Shown here one piece after another: positions 32,233 through 39,828 of a DNA stretch of 64,000 nt (the stretch's first letter is position 1; the number at the start of each line of letters is the position of its first letter). The notes beneath the pieces are model-generated. The model was not told the origin of the DNA. It saw nothing but the letters and a program-made list of their open reading frames with translations, and did no database searches. Source of the DNA: DASSKA01 sp963839365 (GTDB taxonomy: Bacteria > Actinomycetota > Actinomycetes > Propionibacteriales > Nocardioidaceae); assembly GCA_963839365.1 (NCBI GenBank), contig CAWIUT010000002.1, positions 310,001 to 374,000 of the forward strand, written 5' to 3'. The position numbers and the translations under genes are program-made.

Positions 32233-33537
32233 TCAGCTGCTGAACTCGTCGAGTGCCCGCTGCGCCTCGGTCAACCAGGCGCGGCGGGCCTCGATGGCCG
32301 ACGCGTGGTCGTCGGCCTGCTTGGTGTGGCCGGCGGCCAGCGCCTTGTCGTGCTTGTCCTGCAGGTCGGCGATGGACGCCTCGAGCTGGGCGACGGTGGT
32401 CGCGGCGCGGGCGCGGGCCTCCGGGTTCGAGCGACGCCAACGGTCGTCCTCGACGCCACGAAGCGCCTGCTCCACCTTGCGGAACCGGCCCTCGAGCTCC
32501 TTCATCCGGGCGCGCGGCACCTTCCCGGCGGCGTCCCACCGCTCGGCGATGTCACGGAACGCGGCCTTGGCGGCGGCCAGGTCGGTGACCGGGACCAGCG
32601 CCTCGGCCTCGGCCAGCAGACCCTCCTTCTTCTCCGCGTTGGCGGCGAACTCCTCGTCGAGCTTGGCATTGGCGACGTCCCGCGCCCCGAAGAACGTGTC
32701 CTGGGCGCCCCGGAACCGCTTCCAAAGCTGCTCCTCGACGCCGCGCGGCGCCGGACCGGCGGCCTTCCACTGCCGCATCAGCTCCCGGTAGCGCAGGGTG
32801 GTCGGGCCCCACTCGGTGGAGTCGGCCAGCTCCTCGGCCTCCTTGGCCAGCCGCTCCTTCTCCACCGCCGCGGCTTCCCTCTTCTCGCTCAGCTCGGCGA
32901 AGTGCGCCTTGCGGCGGCGGGTGTAGCTGGTGCGCGCGGAGGAGAACCGGCGCCACAGCGCGTCGTCGACCTTCTTCTCCAGCCGCGGCAGTGACTTCCA
33001 CTCCTCGAGCAGCTGGCGCAGCCGGTTCGCCCCGTTGCGCCAGTCGCGCTCCTCCGCCAGCACCGCCGCCTCGGCCGCGATCCGCTCCTTGTCGGCCCGG
33101 GCCGACTCGAGCTTTCGCGCTCGCTCCGCCTTGCGCTGCTCCCGGTGCGCGTCGATGGTGCCGGTGAGCGCGTCCAGGCGGGCCAGCAGCCCGTCGAGGT
33201 CGCCGACCGCCTGCGCCTGCGAGACCGCGCTGCGCACCCGGGCGAGGGCCGAAGTCGCCTCGTCCGGGCCAAGAGCCCCGGCGGTCACCCGCTGCTCGAG
33301 CAGCTCCACCTCGAAGGCCAGCGCGTCGTACCGCTTCCTGAAGAAGGAAAGCGCCTCGGCGGGGTCGCCGTCCGGCCACTGACCGACCTTGCGCTCGCCA
33401 CCGCTGGTCCGGACGTAGACAGAGCCGTCCTCGGACACGCGGCCCCACGGGTCGCCGGACCGGGCGTGCCCGGCCTGGTCGTGCCCGACCTGGGGGTGTC
33501 CGGACTCCTGATGTCCGGACTCCTGGTGCTCTGTCAC
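32233..33537 (-). CDS. DUF349 coiled-coil protein
   Basis: A 434-residue, highly charged helical protein with several DUF349 repeats, recognisable by W..A.....A..LW.RF......F (for example EWKSLPRLEKKVDDALWRRF and QWKAAGPAPRGVEEQLWKRF). The first 25 residues are a His/Gly-rich repeat (GHQES, GHPQV, GHDQA, GHARS), then a globular start WGRVSEDGSVYVRTSGGERK. The function is unknown; DUF349 proteins are widespread in actinobacteria at this locus. GTG 33537 follows AGGAAGGA. A TAGACT element lies 69 nt upstream. Confidence 0.85.
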   Translation of the reverse strand: MTEHQESGHQESGHPQVGHDQAGHARSGDPWGRVSEDGSVYVRTSGGERKVGQWPDGDPAEALSFFRKRYDALAFEVELLEQRVTAGALGPDEATSALARVRSAVSQAQAVGDLDGLLARLDALTGTIDAHREQRKAERARKLESARADKERIAAEAAVLAEERDWRNGANRLRQLLEEWKSLPRLEKKVDDALWRRFSSARTSYTRRRKAHFAELSEKREAAAVEKERLAKEAEELADSTEWGPTTLRYRELMRQWKAAGPAPRGVEEQLWKRFRGAQDTFFGARDVANAKLDEEFAANAEKKEGLLAEAEALVPVTDLAAAKAAFRDIAERWDAAGKVPRARMKELEGRFRKVEQALRGVEDDRWRRSNPEARARAATTVAQLEASIADLQDKHDKALAAGHTKQADDHASAIEARRAWLTEAQRALDEFSS

Positions 33538-33605
33538 TGTGGTCCTTCCTGGGGTCCCTTCTCGGGTTCCTCGTCGGTGCTGCCTCGGGAATGCTCGACG
33601 CGCCG

Positions 33606-33611
33606 AGTCTA
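33606..33611 (-). promoter_or_regulatory. -10 element (TAGACT) of the DUF349 gene
   Basis: Minus-strand TAGACT lies 68 nt from GTG 33537 and gives a leader of about 60 nt. It is back to back with the MBL gene promoter. Confidence 0.4.
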
Positions 33612-33677
33612 AGGCGTGACCGACCGGTTGCCCCGGGTGACGATGCGGCGGGTTGGGTCCCGCGGAGCGCCGGTAGG

Positions 33678-33683
33678 TAGGCT
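33678..33683 (+). promoter_or_regulatory. -10 element (TAGGCT) of the MBL gene operon
   Basis: TAGGCT lies 62 nt before GTG 33746 in the divergent intergenic region. Confidence 0.4.
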
Positions 33684-33745
33684 GCAACGGTCGAGGCCAC
33701 AGCGGTTCCCGACCGACTTGCCGAAGCGAACGAGAGAGGGCAGGC

Positions 33746-34465
33746 GTGCTGATCGCCGGATTCCCCGCCGGCCCCTGGGCCGCCAACTGCTACGTGGCGG
33801 CCACCGGGCCGGGGCAGGAGTGCGTGGTCGTCGACCCCGGCAAGGACGCCGCTCCCGGGGTCGCCGAGGCGGTGCGCGAGCATCGGCTCAAGCCGGTCGC
33901 GGTGCTGCTGACCCACGGGCACGTCGACCACATGTGGAGCGTCGCGCCGGTGGCGGGCAGCTACGACGCGACGGCGTTCATCCACCCCGACGACCGGCAC
34001 CTGCTGACCGACCCGATGGCCGGGGTCTCGCCGGAGATGGCCGGCATGCTGCTCGGCGGCCGGTACGAGTTCGCCGAGCCGGACGACGTGCGCGAGCTCG
34101 GCGACGGCGACGTCCTCGAGCTGGCCGGTCTGCGGCTCACCGTGGACCACACTCCGGGCCACACCCAGGGGTCGGTCGCCTTCCGCTCGCCGTACGACGG
34201 AGGAACGGAGGATGTCTGCGAGGTGATGTTCTCCGGCGACCTGCTGTTCGCCGGCTCCATCGGCCGCACCGACCTGCCCGGCGGGGACCATCCGACGATG
34301 CTGCACAGCTTGCGCACCAAGGTGCTGTCTCTGCCCGACGACATCGCCGTGCTCCCGGGACACGGCGGGCAGACCAGCATCGGTCGCGAGCGCTCCACCA
34401 ACCCGTTCCTGCTCGAGCTGCTCCAGGACACGAGCGGCGCGAGCACCCCGACCCGAGGCCTCTGA
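33746..34465 (+). CDS. MBL-fold hydrolase (glyoxalase II-like)
   Basis: A 239-residue metallo-beta-lactamase fold protein. Metal ligands are visible in THGHVDH (near 56-62), the His of TPGHTQGSV, the Asp of FSGDLLFAGSIGRTDLPGGD and the His of LPGHGGQT. This set is that of hydroxyacylglutathione hydrolase-like thioesterases binding two metals. Actinobacteria lack glutathione, so a mycothiol or other thioester substrate is more likely. It lies just before hisS with 7 bp between, the usual place for this gene in actinobacteria. GTG 33746 precedes the conserved LIAGFPAGPWAANCYV. Confidence 0.88.
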   Translation: MLIAGFPAGPWAANCYVAATGPGQECVVVDPGKDAAPGVAEAVREHRLKPVAVLLTHGHVDHMWSVAPVAGSYDATAFIHPDDRHLLTDPMAGVSPEMAGMLLGGRYEFAEPDDVRELGDGDVLELAGLRLTVDHTPGHTQGSVAFRSPYDGGTEDVCEVMFSGDLLFAGSIGRTDLPGGDHPTMLHSLRTKVLSLPDDIAVLPGHGGQTSIGRERSTNPFLLELLQDTSGASTPTRGL

Positions 34466-34472
34466 GACAGAG

Positions 34473-35849
34473 ATGAGCAAACCGACCCCGCTGAGCGGGT
34501 TCCCCGAGCTGTTGCCTGAGCAGCGATTCGTGGAGCAGGAGGTGGTCGACCGCCTGCGCCGCGTGTTCGAGCTGCACGGGTTCGCTGGCGTGGAGACCAG
34601 GTCCGTGGAGCCCCTGGACCAGCTGCTGCGCAAGGGGGAGACCTCCAAGGAGGTCTACCTGCTGCGCCGGCTCCAGGAGCGCGACGAGCAGCACGGCGGT
34701 GTCAGTGCCGACCGGTTGGGACTGCACTTCGACCTGACCGTGCCTTTCGCGCGCTACGTGCTGGAGAACGCCGGCAAGCTGGACTTCCCGTTCCGCCGCT
34801 ACCAGATCCAGAAGGTCTGGCGCGGGGAACGACCGCAGGAGGGCCGTTTCCGGGAGTTCACCCAGGCCGACATCAACGTGGTCGGCCGCGACACCCTGCC
34901 CTTCCACCACGACATCGAGGTGGCCCGGGTGATGGCCGAGGCACTGGCGGGTCTGCCGCTTCCGCCGATGCGGCTGCAGGTGAACAACCGCAAGCTCATC
35001 CAGGGCTTCTACGCCGGGCTCGGCGCCACCGACGTGGACGCCGTGATGCGGGTGGTCGACAAGATCGACAAGGTGTCCGCCGCCGAGGTCGCGTCCCTGC
35101 TCGTCAGCGAGGCCGGGATGGACCAGGAGCAGGCCAAGCGCTGCCTGGAGCTGGCCGACATCCGGTCCGCGGACACCGCTTTCGTGGACCGGGTGCGAGC
35201 GCTGGGTGTCAGCAACGACCTGCTCGAGGAGGGGCTCGCCGAGCTGGTCGCCGTGGTAGAGGGCTGCGCCGACCTGGCCAACGACCGGTTCTCCGTGGAG
35301 GCCGACCTGCGCATCGCCCGCGGGCTGGACTACTACACCGGAACGGTGTTCGAGACCGTGCTGGCCGGGTTCGAGAGCCTCGGCTCGATCTGCTCCGGCG
35401 GCCGGTACGACGCGCTGGCCTCCGACGGGCGGACCACCTACCCGGGGGTCGGCATCTCCTTCGGGATCACCCGCACCCTGGTGCCGCTGTTCCACCGGGG
35501 GCTGCTCGGCAGCACTCGCGCAGTGCCGTCGGCCGTGCTGGTGGCCCTCGCCGACGAGGACTCCCGGAGAGACAGCGACGCCATCGCCCAGCGCCTGCGC
35601 AGACGCGGGGTGCCCGCCGAGGTGGCGGCCGCCGCGCAGAAGTTCGGCAAGCAGATCCGCTACGCCGAGCGGCGCGGCATCCCGTTCGTCTGGTTCCCCG
35701 GCCAGGACGGGGCGGCCGGCGAGGTGAAGGACATCCGGTCCGGGGAGCAGGTGCCGGCCGACCCGGACACCTGGGTGCCCCCGGCCGAGGACATCCGGCC
35801 CGCCGTGGTGCGGTCCGGACCAGACGAGACAAGCAAGGAGCAGCAGTGA
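34473..35849 (+). CDS. hisS: histidine--tRNA ligase
   Basis: A 458-residue class II synthetase. LSGFPELLPEQRFVEQEVVD is the N-terminal region; motif 2 has FRRYQIQKVWRGERPQEGRF, and the HisRS-specific RGLDYYTGTVFETV and GGRYDAL follow. The C-terminal anticodon domain (about 340-430) includes RRRGVPAEVAAAAQKFGKQI. It has a longer, acidic C-terminal tail (PADPDTWVPPAEDIRPAVVR). It overlaps aspS by 4 bp, the common hisS-aspS pair. Confidence 0.96.
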   Translation: MSKPTPLSGFPELLPEQRFVEQEVVDRLRRVFELHGFAGVETRSVEPLDQLLRKGETSKEVYLLRRLQERDEQHGGVSADRLGLHFDLTVPFARYVLENAGKLDFPFRRYQIQKVWRGERPQEGRFREFTQADINVVGRDTLPFHHDIEVARVMAEALAGLPLPPMRLQVNNRKLIQGFYAGLGATDVDAVMRVVDKIDKVSAAEVASLLVSEAGMDQEQAKRCLELADIRSADTAFVDRVRALGVSNDLLEEGLAELVAVVEGCADLANDRFSVEADLRIARGLDYYTGTVFETVLAGFESLGSICSGGRYDALASDGRTTYPGVGISFGITRTLVPLFHRGLLGSTRAVPSAVLVALADEDSRRDSDAIAQRLRRRGVPAEVAAAAQKFGKQIRYAERRGIPFVWFPGQDGAAGEVKDIRSGEQVPADPDTWVPPAEDIRPAVVRSGPDETSKEQQ

Positions 35850-37618
35850 TCCGCACCCATCAGGCCGGCAACCTGCGGGCCGAGAACGTCGGGACGACCG
35901 TCACGCTGGCGGGCTGGGTGGCCCGTCGGCGAGACCACGGCGGGGTCGCGTTCCTCGATCTCCGTGAGGCTTCCGGGATGGTGCAGGTGGTGGTCCGAGA
36001 CGAGGAGGTCGCCCACCACCTGCGGTCGGAGTACTGCCTGAAGGTCACCGGTGAGGTGTCCCTGCGCCCGGAGGGCAACCAGAACCCGCACCTGCCGACC
36101 GGCGAGATCGAGGTGATCGCTGCCGACGTCGAGGTGCTCAGTCCGGCCGCGCCGCTGCCGTTCCCGATCGACGAGCACGTCGAGGTGGGCGAGGAGGTGC
36201 GCCTGGCCCACCGGTACCTCGACCTGCGCCGGACCGGCCCCGCGGCCGCGCTCCGCATGCGCAGCGAGGTGAACCGGGCCGCCCGGGACGTGTTGCTCGC
36301 CGACGGGTTCGTGGAGATCGAGACGCCGACGCTGACCCGCTCCACCCCGGAGGGCGCCCGGGACTTCCTGGTCCCGGCCCGGCTGCAGCCCGGCAGCTGG
36401 TACGCGCTGCCGCAGAGCCCGCAGCTGTTCAAGCAGCTGCTGATGGTCGCAGGAATGGAGCGCTACTTCCAGATCGCCCGCTGCTACCGCGACGAGGACT
36501 TCCGCGCCGACCGCCAGCCGGAGTTCACCCAGCTCGACGTGGAGCTGAGCTTCGTCGACCAGGACGACGTGATCGCGGTCGCCGAGGAGGTGCTCACCGC
36601 GGTGTGGCGCCGGGTCGGCCACGAGGTGAAGACCCCGATCGACCGGATCACCTACGCCGAGGCGATGGCCCGCTACGGCACCGACAAGCCGGACCTGCGG
36701 ATGGGGCTAGAGCTGGTCGACTGCACCGAGTTCTTCTCCGCCACGCCGTTCCGGGTCTTCCAGGCGCCGTACGTGGGCGCGGTCGTGATGCCCGGCGGCG
36801 CGGACCAGCCGCGCAAGCAGCTCGACGCGTGGCAGGAGTGGGCCAAGCAGCGTGGTGCCAAGGGCCTCGCGTACGTGCTGGTCGGCGAGGACGGCGAGCT
36901 CGGCGGACCGGTGGCCAAGAACCTCAGCGACGCCGAGCGCGCCGGGCTCGTCGAGCACGTGGGCGCCGAGCCGGGTGACTGCATCTTCTTCGGGGCCGGC
37001 CCGGTCAGGAGCTCGCGGGCGCTACTGGGCGCGGCGCGGCTGGAGATCGGCCGCCGCTGCAACCTCATCGACGAGTCGGCCTGGAGCTTCGTCTGGGTGG
37101 TCGACGCCCCGTTGTTCGAGCCGGCCGACGAGGCCACCGCCGCCGGCGACGTCGCCGTGGGCAGCGGTGCCTGGACCGCCGTGCACCACGCCTTCACCTC
37201 GCCGCGGCCGGAGTGGATGGACAGCTTCGACGAGGACCCCGGCTCGGCGCTGGCCTACGCCTACGACATCGTCTGCAACGGCAACGAGATCGGTGGCGGG
37301 TCGATCCGTATCCACCGCGAGGACATCCAGCAGCGGGTGTTCGCGGTTATGGGGCTCGGCGAGGAGGAGGCCCAGGAGAAGTTCGGGTTCCTGCTCGACG
37401 CCTTCAAGTACGGCGCGCCCCCGCACGGCGGCATCGCCTTCGGCTGGGACCGGATCTGCGCGCTGCTGGCGGGCTCGGACTCGATCCGCGACGTGATCGC
37501 GTTCCCGAAGACCGGCGCCGGGTTCGACCCGCTGACCTCCGCGCCCGCTCCCATCACCCCCGAGCAGCGTAAGGAGGCCGGGGTGGACGCCAAGCCGGGG
37601 AGCAAGCCGGCGCACTGA
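35846..37618 (+). CDS. aspS: aspartate--tRNA ligase
   Basis: A 590-residue bacterial-type AspRS. Domain order: OB-fold anticodon domain (TVTLAGWVARRRDHGGVAFL, then DLREASGMVQVV), class II core with FVEIETPTLTRSTPEGARDF, LPQSPQLFKQLLMVAGMERY and RCYRDEDFRADRQPEFTQLD, a GAD insertion, and motif 3 (APPHGGIAFGWDRICALLAG). GTG 35846 overlaps the hisS stop. Whether it also charges tRNA-Asn (as it would if Gln/Asn amidotransferase is used) cannot be told from this window. Confidence 0.96.
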   Translation: MIRTHQAGNLRAENVGTTVTLAGWVARRRDHGGVAFLDLREASGMVQVVVRDEEVAHHLRSEYCLKVTGEVSLRPEGNQNPHLPTGEIEVIAADVEVLSPAAPLPFPIDEHVEVGEEVRLAHRYLDLRRTGPAAALRMRSEVNRAARDVLLADGFVEIETPTLTRSTPEGARDFLVPARLQPGSWYALPQSPQLFKQLLMVAGMERYFQIARCYRDEDFRADRQPEFTQLDVELSFVDQDDVIAVAEEVLTAVWRRVGHEVKTPIDRITYAEAMARYGTDKPDLRMGLELVDCTEFFSATPFRVFQAPYVGAVVMPGGADQPRKQLDAWQEWAKQRGAKGLAYVLVGEDGELGGPVAKNLSDAERAGLVEHVGAEPGDCIFFGAGPVRSSRALLGAARLEIGRRCNLIDESAWSFVWVVDAPLFEPADEATAAGDVAVGSGAWTAVHHAFTSPRPEWMDSFDEDPGSALAYAYDIVCNGNEIGGGSIRIHREDIQQRVFAVMGLGEEEAQEKFGFLLDAFKYGAPPHGGIAFGWDRICALLAGSDSIRDVIAFPKTGAGFDPLTSAPAPITPEQRKEAGVDAKPGSKPAH

Positions 37619-37644
37619 TGCCGGGGCCCGGGCGCCCCGGTGAG

Positions 37645-37650
37645 TAGGGT
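37645..37650 (+). promoter_or_regulatory. -10 element (TAGGGT), leaderless rarA
   Basis: TAGGGT is followed by 7 nt and GTG 37658. It argues against the upstream in-frame GTG at 37640, which would lie before the promoter. Confidence 0.5.
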
Positions 37651-37657
37651 CGACGCC

Positions 37658-39013
37658 GTGGAAGGCTTGTTCGAGATGGGCGGGACCGCTGCGGAGTCAG
37701 GCGGCACACTGGCCGGCAACGCGCACACGTCGGCACCCCTGGCCGTGCGGATGCGCCCGCGCACCCTGGACGAGCTGGCCGGGCAGCAGCACCTGCTGGC
37801 CGCCGGCTCGCCGCTGCGCAGGCTGATCGAGGGCGACCAGCCCATGTCGTTGCTGCTGTGGGGGCCGCCCGGCACCGGGAAGACCACGATCGCCGCGATC
37901 GTGAGCCGGCAGACCAACCGCCGGTTCGTGGAGGTCTCGGCCGTGGCCGCCGGTGTCAAGGAGGTCCGCACCGCCATCGACGCCGCTCGCGCCGAGCTGG
38001 CGAAGGGTGGCCGGGAGACCGTGCTGTTCGTCGACGAGGTGCACCGGTTCACCAAGGCCCAGCAGGACGCCCTGCTCCCCGGGGTGGAGAACCGCTGGGT
38101 CACCCTCGTGGCCGCCACCACCGAGAACCCCTTCTTCAGCGTGATCTCCCCGCTGCTGTCCCGCTCGCTGCTGCTCACCCTCGAGCCGCTCACCGACGAC
38201 GACATCCGCGAGGTCCTCGAGCAGTCCCGCACCGACCAGCGGGGGCTCGACGGGGCGGTGCAGGTCACCGACGACGCGGTGGACCACCTGGTCCGGCTCG
38301 CCGGCGGTGACGCCCGCCGCGCGCTGACCTACCTGGAGGCCGCGGCCGGCGCCGCGCTGGCCAACGGCCTCGACGAGGTGGACCTGGAGACGACCGAGCA
38401 CGCCGTCGACCGGGCCGCGGTCCGCTACGACCGGCAGGGCGACCAGCACTACGACGTGATCAGCGCGTTCATCAAGTCCGTGCGCGGCTCCGACGCCGAC
38501 GCCGCACTGCACTACCTGGCCAGGATGGTGGAGGCGGGCGAGGACCCCCGGTTCATCGCCCGCCGGCTGGTGATCCTGGCCAGCGAGGACGTCGGCCTGG
38601 CCGACCCGAGCGCGCTGACCACCGCGGTCGCCGCGGCGCAGGCGGTGCAGCTGATCGGCATGCCGGAGGCCCGGCTGAACCTGGCACAGGCCACCATCGC
38701 GCTGGCACTGGCGCCCAAGTCCAACGCGGTCATCCGGGCCATCGACGCCGCCGCCGCCGACGTCCGCGCGGGGAAGATCGGGGCGGTACCGGCGCACCTG
38801 CGCGACGCCCACTACGGCGGGTCGAAGAAGCTCGGGCACGGGGCGGGCTACAAGTACGCTCACGACGAGCCGTTCGGGGTGGCCGAGCAGCAGTACGCGC
38901 CGGACGTCGTCGCGGACCGCACCTACTACGAGCCCACCACGCTCGGTGCCGAGGCGGCGGTCAAGGAGCGCTGGGAGCGGGTACGCCGGCTGGTCCGCGG
39001 CACCGTGCCGTAG
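37658..39013 (+). CDS. rarA: replication-associated recombination protein RarA (MgsA)
   Basis: A 451-residue AAA+ ATPase related to clamp loaders, acting at stalled replication forks. RMRPRTLDELAGQQHLLAAG is the family start; Walker A is WGPPGTGKTTIA, Walker B LFVDEVHRF, sensor 1 LVAATTENPFF, and the RarA-specific C-domain has SAFIKSVRGSDADAALHYLA and AGYKYAHDEPFGVAEQQYAP. GTG 37658 is chosen because a -10 element sits 7 nt before it; the first 25 residues are not conserved in relatives. Confidence 0.93.
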   Translation: MEGLFEMGGTAAESGGTLAGNAHTSAPLAVRMRPRTLDELAGQQHLLAAGSPLRRLIEGDQPMSLLLWGPPGTGKTTIAAIVSRQTNRRFVEVSAVAAGVKEVRTAIDAARAELAKGGRETVLFVDEVHRFTKAQQDALLPGVENRWVTLVAATTENPFFSVISPLLSRSLLLTLEPLTDDDIREVLEQSRTDQRGLDGAVQVTDDAVDHLVRLAGGDARRALTYLEAAAGAALANGLDEVDLETTEHAVDRAAVRYDRQGDQHYDVISAFIKSVRGSDADAALHYLARMVEAGEDPRFIARRLVILASEDVGLADPSALTTAVAAAQAVQLIGMPEARLNLAQATIALALAPKSNAVIRAIDAAAADVRAGKIGAVPAHLRDAHYGGSKKLGHGAGYKYAHDEPFGVAEQQYAPDVVADRTYYEPTTLGAEAAVKERWERVRRLVRGTVP

Positions 39014-39029
39014 GGGTTCGGGTGCAGGG

Positions 39030-39035
39030 TAGGGT
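39030..39035 (+). promoter_or_regulatory. -10 element (TAGGGT) before the membrane protein gene
   Basis: TAGGGT is followed by 8 nt and GTG 39044, again a leaderless arrangement. It sits in the 30-bp gap after rarA. Confidence 0.45.
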
Positions 39036-39043
39036 CGGGTCCC

Positions 39044-39529
39044 GTGGATCTCGCGCTCGTGGTCGGACTCGCGGTCACGGTGACCCTGCTCGCCGTGACG
39101 TGCGCGCTGCTCGCCGTCGTCCTCGCGGGCAGCCGACGCGCCGGACGGTCCCTGGACGCGGCGCGGGCCGAGGTGGCGCAGCTGACCACACGGATCGAGC
39201 GGATGGAGCGCACCCCACGCATGGCGCCACCGGTGGTGCCGGAGTCGGAGTACCTGATCACCGGCGTCGGCACCGGGCGGTCGGACGATGCCGAGGCGGA
39301 TCCTGCTGAGGTGCAGACCAGGTTCGTGGTCTCCTCGACGCTCGGCGAGCCGCTGGTGAAGGCACTGGCCTTCGCGTTCGGCGTCCGCCGGGCGCTGGCA
39401 CCGGCGAACCGGAACCGGATCCGGTTCGAGATGCGGCGCGAGGTGAGACTTGCCCGGAAGCGGCGGCGTCGCGACGCCCTGCGCAAGCGGCGGGAGTCGG
39501 CGCGCCGCCCACGTGAGGCGGCGGTATGA
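39044..39529 (+). CDS. single-pass membrane protein of unknown function
   Basis: A 161-residue protein: an N-terminal membrane helix (residues 2-26), a short coiled coil (AARAEVAQLTTRIERMERTP), a middle segment with VVSSTLGEPLVKALAFAFGV, and a strongly basic Arg/Lys-rich C-terminus. Such proteins sit between rarA and alaS in related actinobacteria, together with a DUF6167 gene. Basic tail plus membrane anchor would suit an envelope or nucleic-acid contact, but nothing is proven. Its stop overlaps the DUF6167 gene start by 4 bp. Confidence 0.7.
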   Translation: MDLALVVGLAVTVTLLAVTCALLAVVLAGSRRAGRSLDAARAEVAQLTTRIERMERTPRMAPPVVPESEYLITGVGTGRSDDAEADPAEVQTRFVVSSTLGEPLVKALAFAFGVRRALAPANRNRIRFEMRREVRLARKRRRRDALRKRRESARRPREAAV

Positions 39530-39828
39530 GCAGGGGGTTCTGGTTCGTGGCCGGAGCCGGAGCCGGGGTCTACGCCGCGGTCCGGGTACACCGCGCGATG
39601 GAGGTCTTCACCCCGGACGGTCTGCGGGACCGGCTCGCCGGCCTGAGCCTAGGCGCGCGGCTGCTCGGCGAGGACGTGTCCACGGCGATGGCGGAGGCGG
39701 AAACCGACTTGCGCAAGCGCCTCGGAATCGGGCTCGATGAGCTGGAGGCGGGGGAAGGACCGCGGCCGGTCGACGGGGGCAGGCCACCGGCGCTGGAGCG
39801 GGAAATGACCAGAAAGGGCAACGACTGA
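39526..39828 (+). CDS. DUF6167 family protein
   Basis: A 100-residue protein starting SRGFWFVAGAGAGVYAAVRV, a short membrane or membrane-associated helix, followed by EVFTPDGLRDRLAGLSLGAR and an acidic helical tail. This is the DUF6167 pattern, an actinobacterial family of unknown function almost always next to alaS. ATG 39526 overlaps the gene before, and the stop overlaps the alaS ATG by one base, so the three are translated together. Confidence 0.82.
   Translation: MSRGFWFVAGAGAGVYAAVRVHRAMEVFTPDGLRDRLAGLSLGARLLGEDVSTAMAEAETDLRKRLGIGLDELEAGEGPRPVDGGRPPALEREMTRKGND

Noticed and set aside
37640..37657. Upstream in-frame GTG at 37640 as rarA start
   Set aside because: It lies before the TAGGGT -10 element; GTG 37658 fits the leaderless spacing and loses no conserved residues.
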